51,538 nt of DNA from a bacterium (GCA_028869385.1 JAGWSR010000097.1:1-51538); one strand, 5' to 3'. Counted from the stretch's first letter, positions 15,568 to 25,335 are shown. Numbers and translations: made by a program. Notes: a model not told the origin generated them from the sequence alone.

Positions 15568-17559
15568 ATGGCCGAGCAGGCTACGGATATGGTGAAGCTG
15601 ACGATTGACGGGGTGGCGGTGGAGGTTCCGAAGGGGACCTTGCTCGTCGAGGCGGCGAAGAAGATTAAGCAAGAGATTCCGGTCTATTGCTATCATACGA
15701 AGCTCGGCCCCGCCGGGCTTTGCCGTGTGTGCCTCGTTGAAATCGAGGGGATGCCGAAGCTGCAGATCGGGTGCAATACGCCGGTCGCCGACGGTATGGT
15801 CGTGCACACGCGCAATGAAAAGGTGGAGACTGGGCGTTCGATGATCCTCGAGTTGCTGCTCGTGAATCATCCGCTCGATTGTCCGATCTGCGATAAGGGC
15901 GGCGAGTGCGATCTTCAGGATTATGCGATGGCGTATGGACGCGGCGCGTCCGATGTGGCCGATCCGAAGCAGAGCAAACCGAAGGGCGTGGATCTCGGGC
16001 CCACGATCGTGCTCGATGAGGAGCGCTGCGTGGTCTGTCAGCGCTGCGTGCGTTTCGACGACATCATCGCGGGCGAGCGTCAACTCGTGGTCAAGGATCG
16101 CGGGCACAACGACATCATCGCCACCTCGACGGGCGATCCGTATCGGCATAACTTTACCGGTAACGTGACCGAGCTTTGTCCGGTCGGCGCGCTCACCTCG
16201 AAGACGTATCGCTTCAAGTCTCGTCCGTGGGATCTCAATCGCACGCAGACCAGCTGCACGCAGTGCGCGGTCGGGTGTCAGCAGTTCGCCGACGTGCGGT
16301 ATGGCACGCTCGTGCGCACGATGTCGGTCGAGAGCGATGATGCCATCTCCGATGGTTGGCTCTGCGATCGCGGTCGGTACAATATCGGCTACGTCGCGGC
16401 GCCGGAGCGTCTCACGCAGCCGCTCTACAAGCGCGACGGTGAGTTCGTGCAGATCGGCTGGGACGATGCCTTCGCGCTCTGGGCGAACGCGATCAAGGAT
16501 GCGCAGAGCGCCGGCAAGCAGGTCGGTGCGCTCGGCGGCGGACGGCTGTTGAACGAAGAAGCGTATCTGCTGCAGCACGTCTTCCGCGCGCTCGGGGTGA
16601 AGAATCTCGATTGGCGCACGGGGCGGCAGCTGCAGGCGTCGCCCGGCGGCGCTGCGAGCTACGAAGCGCTCGAGAACGCCGAGTCCATCGTCGTCGTCGG
16701 CGACATCCCCGAGCTTGCGCCGGTCTTGTGGCTGCGCGCGATCAAGGCGGCGACGCGCAAGGGCGCGCGTCTCGTGCGCGTCGGCGCGTGCGGCCAGGCG
16801 CCGAGCTTCGCGCATACCGACGTCGCGACCGCGGCTGAGGCCGCGAGTGCCGTCGCGCCGCAAGGCCGCGTCGCCATTCTCTGGGACGGTTCGAATCTCG
16901 AAGTCGGAAAGGCGCTCGCGGCGGCGTTCGCCGCGCGCGAGACGCTTGCGTACATCGCGAGCGAGCAGGGCAATGCGCGCGGCGCCGAAGCGATGGGCAT
17001 GCTGCCGAGTGACGGCGGCAGCGACTTCACCAAGATCGTCGCCGATGCGGCGGGCGGCGCTTACGGCGTGCTCGCCATCTTCGGCGCGAATCCGGTGCGT
17101 AACGCGCCGAACGCGCAGGACGTGCGCGCCGCGCTCGACGCGACGCCGTTCGTCGTGGTGAGCGAACTCTTCATGACCGAGACCGCGCAGGCGGCGACGC
17201 TCGTGCTTCCGGCCAAGGGCGCCTACGAAAAGAGCGGAACCGTGCTCGACATCGCGGGTGACGCGCTTCCGGTCAACGCGTCGCTACAGGCGCCGGTCGG
17301 CGCGCTCTCCGATCTCGAGATGCTCGTCGGGCTCGCGCAGCACTTCGATCTCCCGCTGCCGACGAGCGAAGAGCTCGGCGCGGCGGTGATCGCGCGCGCC
17401 GCGAAGCCGCTCGCCGTCACGCTCGGCGACGCGCGCTACGCAACTGCCCACGCGCTCGCGCCGAGCGACGCGCGTTCGATCTGGGACGGCGGCGGCACGT
17501 GCGCGCACGACGAGCGTATCGTAACGCTGCGTCGCGAACCCGCGAAGGTTGGTGCCTAA
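15568..17559 (+). CDS. nuoG: NADH-quinone oxidoreductase subunit G
   Basis: Large iron-sulphur subunit of complex I, 663 residues. The N-terminal [2Fe-2S] ferredoxin domain uses Cys41, Cys52, Cys55 and Cys69. The His-Cys3 cluster is HPLDCPICDKGGEC (His101, Cys105, Cys108, Cys114), and a further [4Fe-4S] site begins CVVCQRC. A molybdopterin-oxidoreductase-like domain follows whose CTQCAVGC plus a later Cys in WLCDRGRY retains the pattern of the optional N7 cluster, which many lineages have lost. The C-terminal part is a degenerate molybdopterin-like domain. It starts 176 bases after nuoF because of the intervening inverted repeat. Confidence 0.96.
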   Translation: MAEQATDMVKLTIDGVAVEVPKGTLLVEAAKKIKQEIPVYCYHTKLGPAGLCRVCLVEIEGMPKLQIGCNTPVADGMVVHTRNEKVETGRSMILELLLVNHPLDCPICDKGGECDLQDYAMAYGRGASDVADPKQSKPKGVDLGPTIVLDEERCVVCQRCVRFDDIIAGERQLVVKDRGHNDIIATSTGDPYRHNFTGNVTELCPVGALTSKTYRFKSRPWDLNRTQTSCTQCAVGCQQFADVRYGTLVRTMSVESDDAISDGWLCDRGRYNIGYVAAPERLTQPLYKRDGEFVQIGWDDAFALWANAIKDAQSAGKQVGALGGGRLLNEEAYLLQHVFRALGVKNLDWRTGRQLQASPGGAASYEALENAESIVVVGDIPELAPVLWLRAIKAATRKGARLVRVGACGQAPSFAHTDVATAAEAASAVAPQGRVAILWDGSNLEVGKALAAAFAARETLAYIASEQGNARGAEAMGMLPSDGGSDFTKIVADAAGGAYGVLAIFGANPVRNAPNAQDVRAALDATPFVVVSELFMTETAQAATLVLPAKGAYEKSGTVLDIAGDALPVNASLQAPVGALSDLEMLVGLAQHFDLPLPTSEELGAAVIARAAKPLAVTLGDARYATAHALAPSDARSIWDGGGTCAHDERIVTLRREPAKVGA

Positions 17560-17562
17560 CTC

Positions 17563-18546
17563 ATGCACGTTCCCGATTGGATCGTCATCCTCATCAAGTC
17601 CGCGATTCTGCTGCTCGTCGTCGTGACGACCTTCGCCTACGCGATGCTCGCGGAGCGCAAGGTGCTCGGCTGGATGCAACTGCGTCCGGGTCCGAATCGC
17701 GTGGGACCGTGGGGGCTCATGCAGCCCGCGGCCGACGCGGCGAAGCTGATTCTCAAAGAGGATCTCACGCCGAAGACCGCCGATCCGCTGATCTACCGGC
17801 TCGCCCCGTTCATCTCGCTGCTCACCGCGTTTTCGGTGTACGCGATCATTCCGTTCGGCGCCGATTCGTCGGGCGCGTGGGCGATCGGCAACGTGAACGC
17901 GGGCATCCTGCTGCTCATGGCGATCACCTCGATCGGCGTGTACGGCATCTCGCTCGGCGGCTGGGCGTCGGGCTCGAAGTATCCGCTGCTCGGCAGCGTG
18001 CGCGCGACCGCGCAGATGATCAGCTACGAACTCGGCATGTCGCTCTCGTTCATCGGCGTGCTGATCCTCGCGGGCACGACCTCGCTCGACGGTATCGTCA
18101 ACGCGCAGGCGCACCAATGGTTCATCATCCCGCAGATCCTCGGCTTTCTCATCTACATCATCACCGCCGTCGCCGAGACGAACCGCGTGCCGTTCGACCT
18201 CGTGGAGGCCGAGACGGAGCTCGTGGCGGGCTTCCACACCGAGTATTCGGGCCTACGCTTCGGCCTGTTCTTCATCGCCGAGTACGTGAACATGCTCACC
18301 GTCTCGTGCATCGCCACGCTGCTCTTCCTCGGCGGCTGGAACGCGCCGTTCGGCTTGGCGATCGTGCCCGGCGTCGTGTGGTTCATCGCCAAGGTCTCGT
18401 TCTTCATGTTCTTCTACATGTGGCTGCGCGCGACGCTGCCGCGCTTCCGGTACGACCGCCTGATGGCGTTCGGCTGGAAGGTGCTGCTCCCGCTCGCAAC
18501 GCTCAACCTCGTCATCACGGCGATCATCGTCGCTCTCAAAGGCTAG
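17563..18546 (+). CDS. nuoH: NADH-quinone oxidoreductase subunit H
   Basis: Membrane subunit next to the quinone site that links quinone reduction to proton pumping. 327 residues, about eight membrane helices. Signatures are AERKVLGWMQLRPGPNRVGP, the quinone-channel loop ADAAKLILKEDLTP, and PFDLVEAETELVAGFHTEYS with the conserved acidic residues. It starts three bases after the nuoG stop. Confidence 0.97.
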   Translation: MHVPDWIVILIKSAILLLVVVTTFAYAMLAERKVLGWMQLRPGPNRVGPWGLMQPAADAAKLILKEDLTPKTADPLIYRLAPFISLLTAFSVYAIIPFGADSSGAWAIGNVNAGILLLMAITSIGVYGISLGGWASGSKYPLLGSVRATAQMISYELGMSLSFIGVLILAGTTSLDGIVNAQAHQWFIIPQILGFLIYIITAVAETNRVPFDLVEAETELVAGFHTEYSGLRFGLFFIAEYVNMLTVSCIATLLFLGGWNAPFGLAIVPGVVWFIAKVSFFMFFYMWLRATLPRFRYDRLMAFGWKVLLPLATLNLVITAIIVALKG

Positions 18547-18549
18547 ACC

Positions 18550-19146
18550 ATGAGAAAACAACTCTACAACGTGGGCGCGATCCTCAAGGGGCTTTCGATC
18601 ACGTTCAAGTTCATGTTCGCGAAGCGGCCGACGATCGAGTATCCGTCGGTGAAGAAGCAGCACGCGCCGCGCTTTCACGGCCTGCACGAGCTGCGTCGCT
18701 ACGCCGACGGCAAAGAGCGCTGCATCGGTTGCGAGCTCTGCTCGAGCGCGTGCCCGGCCAACGCCATCACGGTCATCGGCGCGGAGAACTCGCCCGAGAA
18801 CCGCAAGTCGCCGGGCGAGCGTCACGCGGCCCGCTACGAGATCGACGAACTGCGCTGCATCTTCTGCGGCATGTGCGAAGAGGCGTGTCCGACCGACGCG
18901 ATCGTGCTCACGCCGCGCTTCGAAATGGCCGACTATCGCCGCGGCTCGTTCATCTATGCCAAGGATCGTCTCTTGGTGCCGCCCGAGGCGGGCGTCGGCA
19001 CGCCGCCGGACGAGCGTCCGAACGGCATTCCGGCCGACTTGGGCAGCGTCGCCGAGGTGAAGTCCACGATCGATATCACCGCGGGATACGGCGCGACGCA
19101 TCGCGGCGAGATCCTCAAGACGCAACGTCGGGGGCTCGCAGGCTAG
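18550..19146 (+). CDS. nuoI: NADH-quinone oxidoreductase subunit I
   Basis: Carries clusters N6a and N6b. Two ferredoxin motifs are CIGCELCSSACP (Cys58, 61, 64, 68) and CIFCGMCEEACP (Cys103, 106, 109, 113). 198 residues with a C-terminal extension after FIYAKDRLL containing GVGTPPDERPNG. Both cubane motifs are complete. Starts three bases after the nuoH stop. Confidence 0.97.
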   Translation: MRKQLYNVGAILKGLSITFKFMFAKRPTIEYPSVKKQHAPRFHGLHELRRYADGKERCIGCELCSSACPANAITVIGAENSPENRKSPGERHAARYEIDELRCIFCGMCEEACPTDAIVLTPRFEMADYRRGSFIYAKDRLLVPPEAGVGTPPDERPNGIPADLGSVAEVKSTIDITAGYGATHRGEILKTQRRGLAG

Positions 19147-19749
19147 ATGCTCGCGTTTGGAATTCTCGCCGTCATTCTGCTCGCGTCGGCGATCTGGACC
19201 GTCTCGGCGAAGAAGCCGGTCTATAGCGTCGTCGCGCTGCTGCTGCACTTCGCCGCGCTGGCCGCGACGTACCTGATGCTCAACGCCGAGTTCTTGGCGG
19301 TCATTCAACTGATCGTGTACTCGGGCGCGATCCTGATTTTGTTCCTCTTCGTCATCGCGCTGCTCTCGAGCGGCGTCGCGCCGTTCTCGGTCGGCCCGAA
19401 CAAGATGCCGAAGCTCGCGATTCCCGCGGTCGTGCTCGTGCTCGTCGCGCTCGGCGCGGTGACCGTCGGTGTGGCGCACCTCGTCGTTCCGGTCGCCACG
19501 AGTACGGGCGGATCGCCCGTCGGACCGGCCGGCACGGCCGACGTCTTCGGCTCGGTCGGTGACTTCGGCAAGGCGCTCTTCACGACGTATCTGCTGCCGT
19601 TCGAAATCACGGCGCTCGTGCTGATGGTCGCGGTCATCGGCGTGATTCTGCTCGCGGGCGACCGCTCGCCGTACGTGCCCTCACAGAAGCAGGCACGCGA
19701 GGTGCGTCGCGAGATGCGCGAGGCCATCGTGCGCGGAGGTGACCGCTAA
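19147..19749 (+). CDS. nuoJ: NADH-quinone oxidoreductase subunit J
   Basis: Membrane subunit of complex I with five expected helices. 200 residues. The conserved third-helix segment IVYSGAILILFLFVIALL is present. The ATG directly follows the nuoI stop, and its own stop overlaps the nuoK ATG by one base. Confidence 0.95.
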   Translation: MLAFGILAVILLASAIWTVSAKKPVYSVVALLLHFAALAATYLMLNAEFLAVIQLIVYSGAILILFLFVIALLSSGVAPFSVGPNKMPKLAIPAVVLVLVALGAVTVGVAHLVVPVATSTGGSPVGPAGTADVFGSVGDFGKALFTTYLLPFEITALVLMVAVIGVILLAGDRSPYVPSQKQAREVRREMREAIVRGGDR

Positions 19750-20063
19750 TGCTTCCCATGTCCGTTCCGCTGCTCGACTACGTGGCGCTCTCGTCGGTGA
19801 TCTTTTTCATCGGCGTCGCGGGCGTGCTGATCCGGCGCAATCCGCTCATCGTGCTGATGTCGATCGAGCTGATGTTCAATGCCGCCAACCTGCTCTTCAT
19901 GGCGTTCTCCCGCGCGTGGGCGCACAACGCCGGACACATCTTTGCGTTTCTCGTCATCACCGTGGCGGCTGCGGAAGCCGCCATCGGCCTTGCGATCGTG
20001 GTGACGGTCTTCCGGACGGCGCGGCACGTTGACGTTGACGACGTCGCGCTGATGAAAGGCTAG
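19749..20063 (+). CDS. nuoK: NADH-quinone oxidoreductase subunit K
   Basis: Small antiporter-like membrane subunit of complex I, 104 residues, three helices. It contains the conserved glutamates of the half-channel: LMSIELMFNAANLLF and TVAAAEAAIGLAIV. The TAATG overlap with nuoJ fixes the start; a Met three codons later is possible. Confidence 0.95.
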   Translation: MLPMSVPLLDYVALSSVIFFIGVAGVLIRRNPLIVLMSIELMFNAANLLFMAFSRAWAHNAGHIFAFLVITVAAAEAAIGLAIVVTVFRTARHVDVDDVALMKG

Positions 20064-20070
20064 CCCCGCG

Positions 20071-22068
20071 ATGACTCACTATCAAATGGGCAATCCCGGC
20101 TCGTACCCGTATCTCCTCGCGCTCTGGCTCTTGCCGCTCGTCGGCGCGATCGTCGCGTGGGCGTTCGGCCCGCAGCTCAAGCGCCTCGCCGGACCGCTCT
20201 GCTCGGCGCTGCTCGGCGCCTCGTTCGTCGCGACGCTGCTCTCGTGGCACGATGCCACGCAGTCGGTCGCGACCGGCGCGGCAAATCTCGTGGGCGCGCA
20301 CCAAGCGCTCGTGTCGTGGATCCCGGGCTTCAACTTCGGCCTGCTGCTCGATCCGCTCTCGCTGCTCTGGACCTGCATCATCACCGGCGTCGGATTTCTG
20401 ATCCACGTCTATTCGATCGGGTACATGGAGGGCGACAACGCCTTCGCGCGTTTCTTCGCGTATCTGAACTTCTTCGTCTTTGCGATGCTCACGCTCGTGC
20501 TCTCCGACAACTTCGTCGGCTTGCTCGTCGGTTGGGGTCTCGTGGGCCTGGCCTCGTACTTCCTGATCGGCTTCTGGTTCTACAAGCCGTCGGCGGTCGC
20601 GGCCGCGCGCAAAGCCTTCGTGATCAACGTCGCGGGCGACGTCGGCATCATGTTCGCGATCTTCATGATCGTCGCGAGCGTGCACTCGATCTCGTACGGC
20701 GACGTGTTCGGCAGCGTCGGAAGTTTGAGCACCCCGTGGTTGCTCGCGATCTGCATCTGCCTCTTCATCGGCGCCGCCGCCAAGTCGGCGCAGGTGCCGC
20801 TGCATACGTGGCTTCCCGACGCGATGGAGGGCCCCACGCCCGTCTCCGCGCTGATCCACGCCGCGACGATGGTGACCGCGGGCGTCTATCTCGTGGCGCG
20901 CTGCGCGCCGCTCTGGAGTCAGAGCCCCGACGCGCAACTGCTCGTCGGCTCGATCGGCGGCGTGACCGCGCTCGCCGGGGCGATCCTCGGCTGCGTCCAG
21001 TGGGATATCAAACGCATTCTCGCCTACTCGACGATGTCGCAGATCGGTTACATGATCATGGGCGTCGGCGTCGGTGCCTACGAAGGCGGCGTCGCGCACT
21101 TCTTCACGCACGCGTTCTTCAAGGCGCAGCTCTTCCTCGGTTCGGGCATCATCATCCACGCGCTCGCGAACGAGCAGGACGTGCGCCGCATGGGTGGCCT
21201 CGTCAAGAAGCTGCCCTTCGCGTTCGTCGCGATGCTCGTCGGCGTGCTCGCGATCTGCGGCATTCCGGGCTTCAGCGGCTCGTTCAGTAAGGACGCGGTG
21301 ATCTACGGCACGCTGCAGCACGGGCATCCCGTGCTCTACGCCGTCGGCATCCTTACCGCGGGCATCACGGCCTACTACATGTTCCGACTGCTCTTCGTGA
21401 CGTTCTTGGGCGCGTATCGCGGCGAAGTCGATCCGTCGGATCTCGGCATCCGTCATCCGGAACTCGCCGGCACCCATACGGCGCACGACGATCACGGTCA
21501 CGACGCGCATCACGCGCCCGCGTGGCTGATGAACGTACCGGTCGGCATCCTGATCGTGCCCTCGATCCTCGCGGGTTGGCTGCTGTTCGGCGGTGAGAAC
21601 TCGCCGTGGGCGCACTTCTTCGCGCAGCAATTCCCACAGGCGACGCTCGCGACGCCCGCCGTCAGCGAGATGACGACGACGCTGATCGTGCTCGCGTGCG
21701 TCGCGATCGGCATCGCGATCGCGTGGCGCCGCTACGCGACGCGCGACGCGCAGGATACCGCCGTCGAACGCCTGCGCACCGAATCGGTGAAGATGCCTGC
21801 GATTCTCGCGAACGCGTTCTACTTCGACGCGGCGCTCGATCTCGTGTTCGTGCGCAGCTCGCAGTTGCTCGGCACGCTCTTCGGACGCCTGATCGATCCG
21901 CAGGTCATCGACGGCGCGGTGCGCGAGACCGCGTTCTCCGCGCAGTGGCTCGGCACGTTCGTGCGCTCGTTCCAGACCGGGCTCGTGCGCGCGTACGCGT
22001 TCATCCTCGTGCTCGGCGTCGCGTGCTTCCTCGTTTACTACGCCGTCACCGCCGGAGGGCTCCACTAA
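20071..22068 (+). CDS. nuoL: NADH-quinone oxidoreductase subunit L
   Basis: Distal proton-pumping antiporter-like subunit with the long lateral helix. 665 residues. Conserved motifs are FLIHVYSIGYM, the helix-7 region AAKSAQVPLHTWLPDAMEG, PVSALIHAATMVTAGVY, and DIKRILAYSTMSQIGYM. A His-rich insertion HTAHDDHGHDAHHAP (about residues 470-485) lies in the loop before the C-terminal helices; such insertions occur in some homologues and could bind metal. Overlaps nuoM by one base. Confidence 0.97.
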   Translation: MTHYQMGNPGSYPYLLALWLLPLVGAIVAWAFGPQLKRLAGPLCSALLGASFVATLLSWHDATQSVATGAANLVGAHQALVSWIPGFNFGLLLDPLSLLWTCIITGVGFLIHVYSIGYMEGDNAFARFFAYLNFFVFAMLTLVLSDNFVGLLVGWGLVGLASYFLIGFWFYKPSAVAAARKAFVINVAGDVGIMFAIFMIVASVHSISYGDVFGSVGSLSTPWLLAICICLFIGAAAKSAQVPLHTWLPDAMEGPTPVSALIHAATMVTAGVYLVARCAPLWSQSPDAQLLVGSIGGVTALAGAILGCVQWDIKRILAYSTMSQIGYMIMGVGVGAYEGGVAHFFTHAFFKAQLFLGSGIIIHALANEQDVRRMGGLVKKLPFAFVAMLVGVLAICGIPGFSGSFSKDAVIYGTLQHGHPVLYAVGILTAGITAYYMFRLLFVTFLGAYRGEVDPSDLGIRHPELAGTHTAHDDHGHDAHHAPAWLMNVPVGILIVPSILAGWLLFGGENSPWAHFFAQQFPQATLATPAVSEMTTTLIVLACVAIGIAIAWRRYATRDAQDTAVERLRTESVKMPAILANAFYFDAALDLVFVRSSQLLGTLFGRLIDPQVIDGAVRETAFSAQWLGTFVRSFQTGLVRAYAFILVLGVACFLVYYAVTAGGLH

Positions 22069-23489
22069 TGCTCGTGCTCTCGCTCGTTCTCGTGCCGATC
22101 GTCGTGGGGCTCGCGCTCCTCGTCGTCCGCAACGAGAACCCCACGATGAGCCGCACGATCGGAGCGCTCGTCGCCCTCTACACGCTCGTCGCCGCGGTCG
22201 CTTCGCACGGCAGCGAGTGGAGCTATCGTTGGCTCTCGCGTCCCTTCGAAGCGAGTTTCCACTTCGGCGATACCGCGATCTCGTACTGGCTCGTGCTGCT
22301 GCTCGCGATCTGCACGCTCTGTGCGATTCTCGCGACCAACGTGCCGCGCCAGCGCGCCTTCATCGCGCAGATGCTCCTGCTCGAAGGCGCGATGCTCGGA
22401 CTCTTCCTCGCCCGCGACCTGCTGCTCTTCGCCCTCTTCTGGGATCTGATGCTGCTGCCGGTCTTCTTCACGCTGCTCGGCTGGGGCGAGCACGTCGCGA
22501 CCGCGTGGCGATACTTCATCTACAACTTCGCGGGCGGGCTCTGCCTGTTGCTCGCCACCGCGGCTTTCGGCATGCTGTTCGGCTCGACCGACGTGATCGG
22601 ACGCAGCGACGTGCATCTGGTCGGCGCATGGGTGCCGTGGATCTTCTGGGGCTTCGCGATCGCCTTCTTGGTGAAGACGCCGGTGTGGCCGCTCCACACG
22701 TGGATGCCGCTCACCTACAGCGACACGCCCTCACCGATGGTCGCGGTCGTCTCGGCCGTGCAGTCGAAGGGCGGACTCTACGGGCTGATCGCCATCGGCA
22801 TGGCCTTCATGCCCGACTATCTCAAAGCGTACGCCGGCATCTTCGTGGTGCTGGGCGTGATCTCGCTGCTCTACGGCGCATTCGTCGCGGTCACGCAGAA
22901 CGACGCCAAGCGCGTCGTCGCGTACTCGTCGCTCTCGCACTTGGGCTTGATCGTCATCGCGCTCGCCTCGTTCAACGCGACGGCGCTGCAGGGCGCGGTG
23001 ATCTACATCGTCGCGCACGGACTCTTCTCCGCCGCGCTCTTCTTGATTCTCGGCTTCGTCGAGTCGCGTGAAGAGACGCGCTCGCTCGTGCGCTTGGGCG
23101 GCCTCGGCGCCGCCAATCCGCGCTTGGCGGGAGCGCTCTGCATCGCCGCGCTCGCGGCGCTCGGGCTCCCCGGTCTCGCCGGATTCGTCGGCGAGCTCGT
23201 GATTCTAACCGGCATCTTTCAAGCCGGCTTCACGATCCCCGCGATTCTCGCGCTGATTCCGATCGTGCTCGCCTCGGCCTACATGCTGCGCCTCTTCCAG
23301 GGCATCATGAACGGTCCCGAGGTTCCCGATCTTCCGGTGCGACGCGACCTCGGCTGGCTCGAGGGATTGGCGCTCGCGCCGCTCGTGCTCGCGCTCGTGG
23401 TGCTCGGCGTCAATCCGCACGCCCTTACCACGTTCGACGCGAGCGCGTACAACGCGGTCGCGAGCACGCTGCAAGGAGGTACCCGATGA
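22068..23489 (+). CDS. nuoM: NADH-quinone oxidoreductase subunit M
   Basis: Middle antiporter-like proton-pumping subunit, 473 residues, about 14 helices. The ATG at 22068 sits in the nuoL stop (TAATG). An open stretch upstream in this frame only shadows nuoL. Conserved motifs are LLLEGAMLGLFLARDLLLF, FWDLMLLPVFFTL, VKTPVWPLHTWMP and SKGGLYG with the essential lysine, and NDAKRVVAYSSLSHLG. The stop overlaps the nuoN ATG (ATGA). Confidence 0.97.
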   Translation: MLVLSLVLVPIVVGLALLVVRNENPTMSRTIGALVALYTLVAAVASHGSEWSYRWLSRPFEASFHFGDTAISYWLVLLLAICTLCAILATNVPRQRAFIAQMLLLEGAMLGLFLARDLLLFALFWDLMLLPVFFTLLGWGEHVATAWRYFIYNFAGGLCLLLATAAFGMLFGSTDVIGRSDVHLVGAWVPWIFWGFAIAFLVKTPVWPLHTWMPLTYSDTPSPMVAVVSAVQSKGGLYGLIAIGMAFMPDYLKAYAGIFVVLGVISLLYGAFVAVTQNDAKRVVAYSSLSHLGLIVIALASFNATALQGAVIYIVAHGLFSAALFLILGFVESREETRSLVRLGGLGAANPRLAGALCIAALAALGLPGLAGFVGELVILTGIFQAGFTIPAILALIPIVLASAYMLRLFQGIMNGPEVPDLPVRRDLGWLEGLALAPLVLALVVLGVNPHALTTFDASAYNAVASTLQGGTR

Positions 23490-24916
23490 ATCCCACCGTG
23501 ACCAACGCCGACTGGTACGCCCTCGCGCCGATCGCAATCGTCGCGATCGCCGCGCTCGTCGTGCTGATCGCCGACCTCTTTGCACCCAAGCACGTCAACC
23601 GATACGTGGCGATCGCCCTCGGCGTCATCGGACTCGCCGCGGCGGGAATCGACTGCGCCGCCGCCTACGGCCACGATTACGCGGCATTCGGCGGAGCGTT
23701 CATCGTCGGCGGCTTCAGCGTGGTCTTTCAAGAGATCGTGATCGTCGCCGCGCTCGGCTCGATCGTCCTTTACGGCGCCATCGGCAACGGCGAGCGCATC
23801 GCGGGCGCGGTCGCGCTTCTGCTCTGGTCGGCGTGCGGCGCGATGTTGATGGCGGGCGCGGGCAACCTGATGACGATCTTTCTCGGCCTCGAATTGCTCT
23901 CGCTCGCGCTCTACTGTCTGTGCGGTCTGGCCGACCGACCGACGGCGCGCGAGTCGGCGTTCAAGTACCTGATTCTGAGCTCGGTCGCGTCGGGCTTCAT
24001 GCTCTACGGCATGGCGCTGCTCTTCGGCGCCAGCGGCAGCGTCGCGCTCGCCGACTTCACGGCGCCCGCGCTCGCGAGCAATCCGCTCCTGTGGATCGGT
24101 GCGGGCCTCTTTCTCGTCGGCATCTCGTTCAAACTGAGCCTCGTGCCGTTCCACGCCTGGTCGCCCGACGTGTACGAGGGCGCGCCGCTTCCGGTCACGG
24201 CGTTCATGAGCGTGGCGACGAAGGCCGGCACGCTTGCGGTCTTCGCGCGCTTCATCTACGCCGCGCTGCCGGCGGGTATCGCGCCTAAGCTGCTGCTGCC
24301 GATCTGGATCGTCGCGGCGATCTCGATGATCGCGGGGAACGTGGGCATGCTCGCGCAGCACGACCTCAAACGGCTGCTCGCGTACTCGGGCATCGCGCAG
24401 GTCGGCTACATCCTCGCGGCGCTCGCGGGCGGCACGCCGCTCGGCATGCGCTACGCGATCTTCTACCTTGCGGCGTACACGTTTATGAATCTCGGCGCGT
24501 TCGCGGTCGCGGCGCTGCTCTCCGACGACGGCGAACAGGGCTCGCGCCTTGCGAACTACCGCGGGCTCGCGCAGCGCTCGCCCGTCGCCGCCGCGATGAT
24601 GACGCTCTTTCTCCTCGCGCTCGCGGGCCTGCCCCCGACGGCCGGATTCCTCGGCAAGATCCTCATCCTCTCGACGAGCGTCAGCACCGGGTACGCATGG
24701 CTCGGTATCGCGCTCATCGTCGGCACGGCGATCTCGCTCTACGCCTACGCCAAGGTGATCCGCGCCATGTACGAACGCAACGAGCACGCGCACGCGCACG
24801 ACGCGCATCCGAGCGTGCCGCTCGCGTGGGTGAGCGCGGCGATCTGCGTCGTCGTGGTGATCGCGCTCACGTTTTATCCCTTGACCCCGAGCAACGTCCT
24901 ACCGCTCGTGCGATGA
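23486..24916 (+). CDS. nuoN: NADH-quinone oxidoreductase subunit N
   Basis: Third antiporter-like proton-pumping subunit, 476 residues. Motifs are LGLELLSLALYCLCG, SFKLSLVPFHAWSPDVYEG, VTAFMSVATKAG and DLKRLLAYSGIAQVGY. A short His-rich end segment (NEHAHAHDAHPS) precedes the last helix. This completes all 14 subunits in canonical order. The stop overlaps the ATG of the following regulator. Confidence 0.97.
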   Translation: MNPTVTNADWYALAPIAIVAIAALVVLIADLFAPKHVNRYVAIALGVIGLAAAGIDCAAAYGHDYAAFGGAFIVGGFSVVFQEIVIVAALGSIVLYGAIGNGERIAGAVALLLWSACGAMLMAGAGNLMTIFLGLELLSLALYCLCGLADRPTARESAFKYLILSSVASGFMLYGMALLFGASGSVALADFTAPALASNPLLWIGAGLFLVGISFKLSLVPFHAWSPDVYEGAPLPVTAFMSVATKAGTLAVFARFIYAALPAGIAPKLLLPIWIVAAISMIAGNVGMLAQHDLKRLLAYSGIAQVGYILAALAGGTPLGMRYAIFYLAAYTFMNLGAFAVAALLSDDGEQGSRLANYRGLAQRSPVAAAMMTLFLLALAGLPPTAGFLGKILILSTSVSTGYAWLGIALIVGTAISLYAYAKVIRAMYERNEHAHAHDAHPSVPLAWVSAAICVVVVIALTFYPLTPSNVLPLVR

Positions 24917-25335
24917 GCGCCAAGCCCGACGTCCTGCGCGCGCTCGGCTCGGCGGTGCGCGCGCTGCGCGCCCGGCTCGACCGCGAACTGCAGACGGCGG
25001 GACTGCGCCTCGGCCAGTATCAGGTAATGCGCGTGCTCTGGGAGCGCGACGGGATCACGCCGCGCGAGATCTCCGACGATCTCGGCGTCGAGATGCCGAC
25101 CGTCACGCGCACCGTTCAGCGCATGGAGCGCGACGGGCTGGTGCGTCGTGAGGCGCACCCTGCGGACGCGCGCTCGGTGCGCATCTATCTCACGCCGCGC
25201 GGCGCCTCGCTGCGCGAGCCGGTCATGCAAATGCTCGACGAGCAGACCGAGGTCGCGCTACGCGGCTTCGCGCCGCCGGAGCGCCGAGCGCTCGTCGACT
25301 TTCTCCAGCGGATGTACGCGAACGCACGAGGGTGA
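24913..25335 (+). CDS. MarR-family transcriptional regulator
   Basis: 140 residues with a winged helix-turn-helix. Recognisable parts are LGQYQVMRVLWERDGITPREIS, LGVEMPTVTRTVQRMERDGLV (recognition helix) and the wing RREAHPADARSVRIYLT followed by dimerisation helices. ATGA overlap with nuoN implies that it is translated from the nuo message. MarR proteins usually repress genes in response to small aromatic ligands or oxidants. No ligand or target can be read from the sequence. Control of the nuo operon or of the gene behind it is conjecture. Confidence 0.88.
   Translation: MSAKPDVLRALGSAVRALRARLDRELQTAGLRLGQYQVMRVLWERDGITPREISDDLGVEMPTVTRTVQRMERDGLVRREAHPADARSVRIYLTPRGASLREPVMQMLDEQTEVALRGFAPPERRALVDFLQRMYANARG

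Noticed and set aside
19957-22065. Long open frame of about 700 codons on the minus strand across nuoL
   Set aside because: It is antisense to a certain gene, is made almost wholly of Arg, His, Glu, Asp and Ala, and shows no domain. Such frames arise from strong third-position GC bias.
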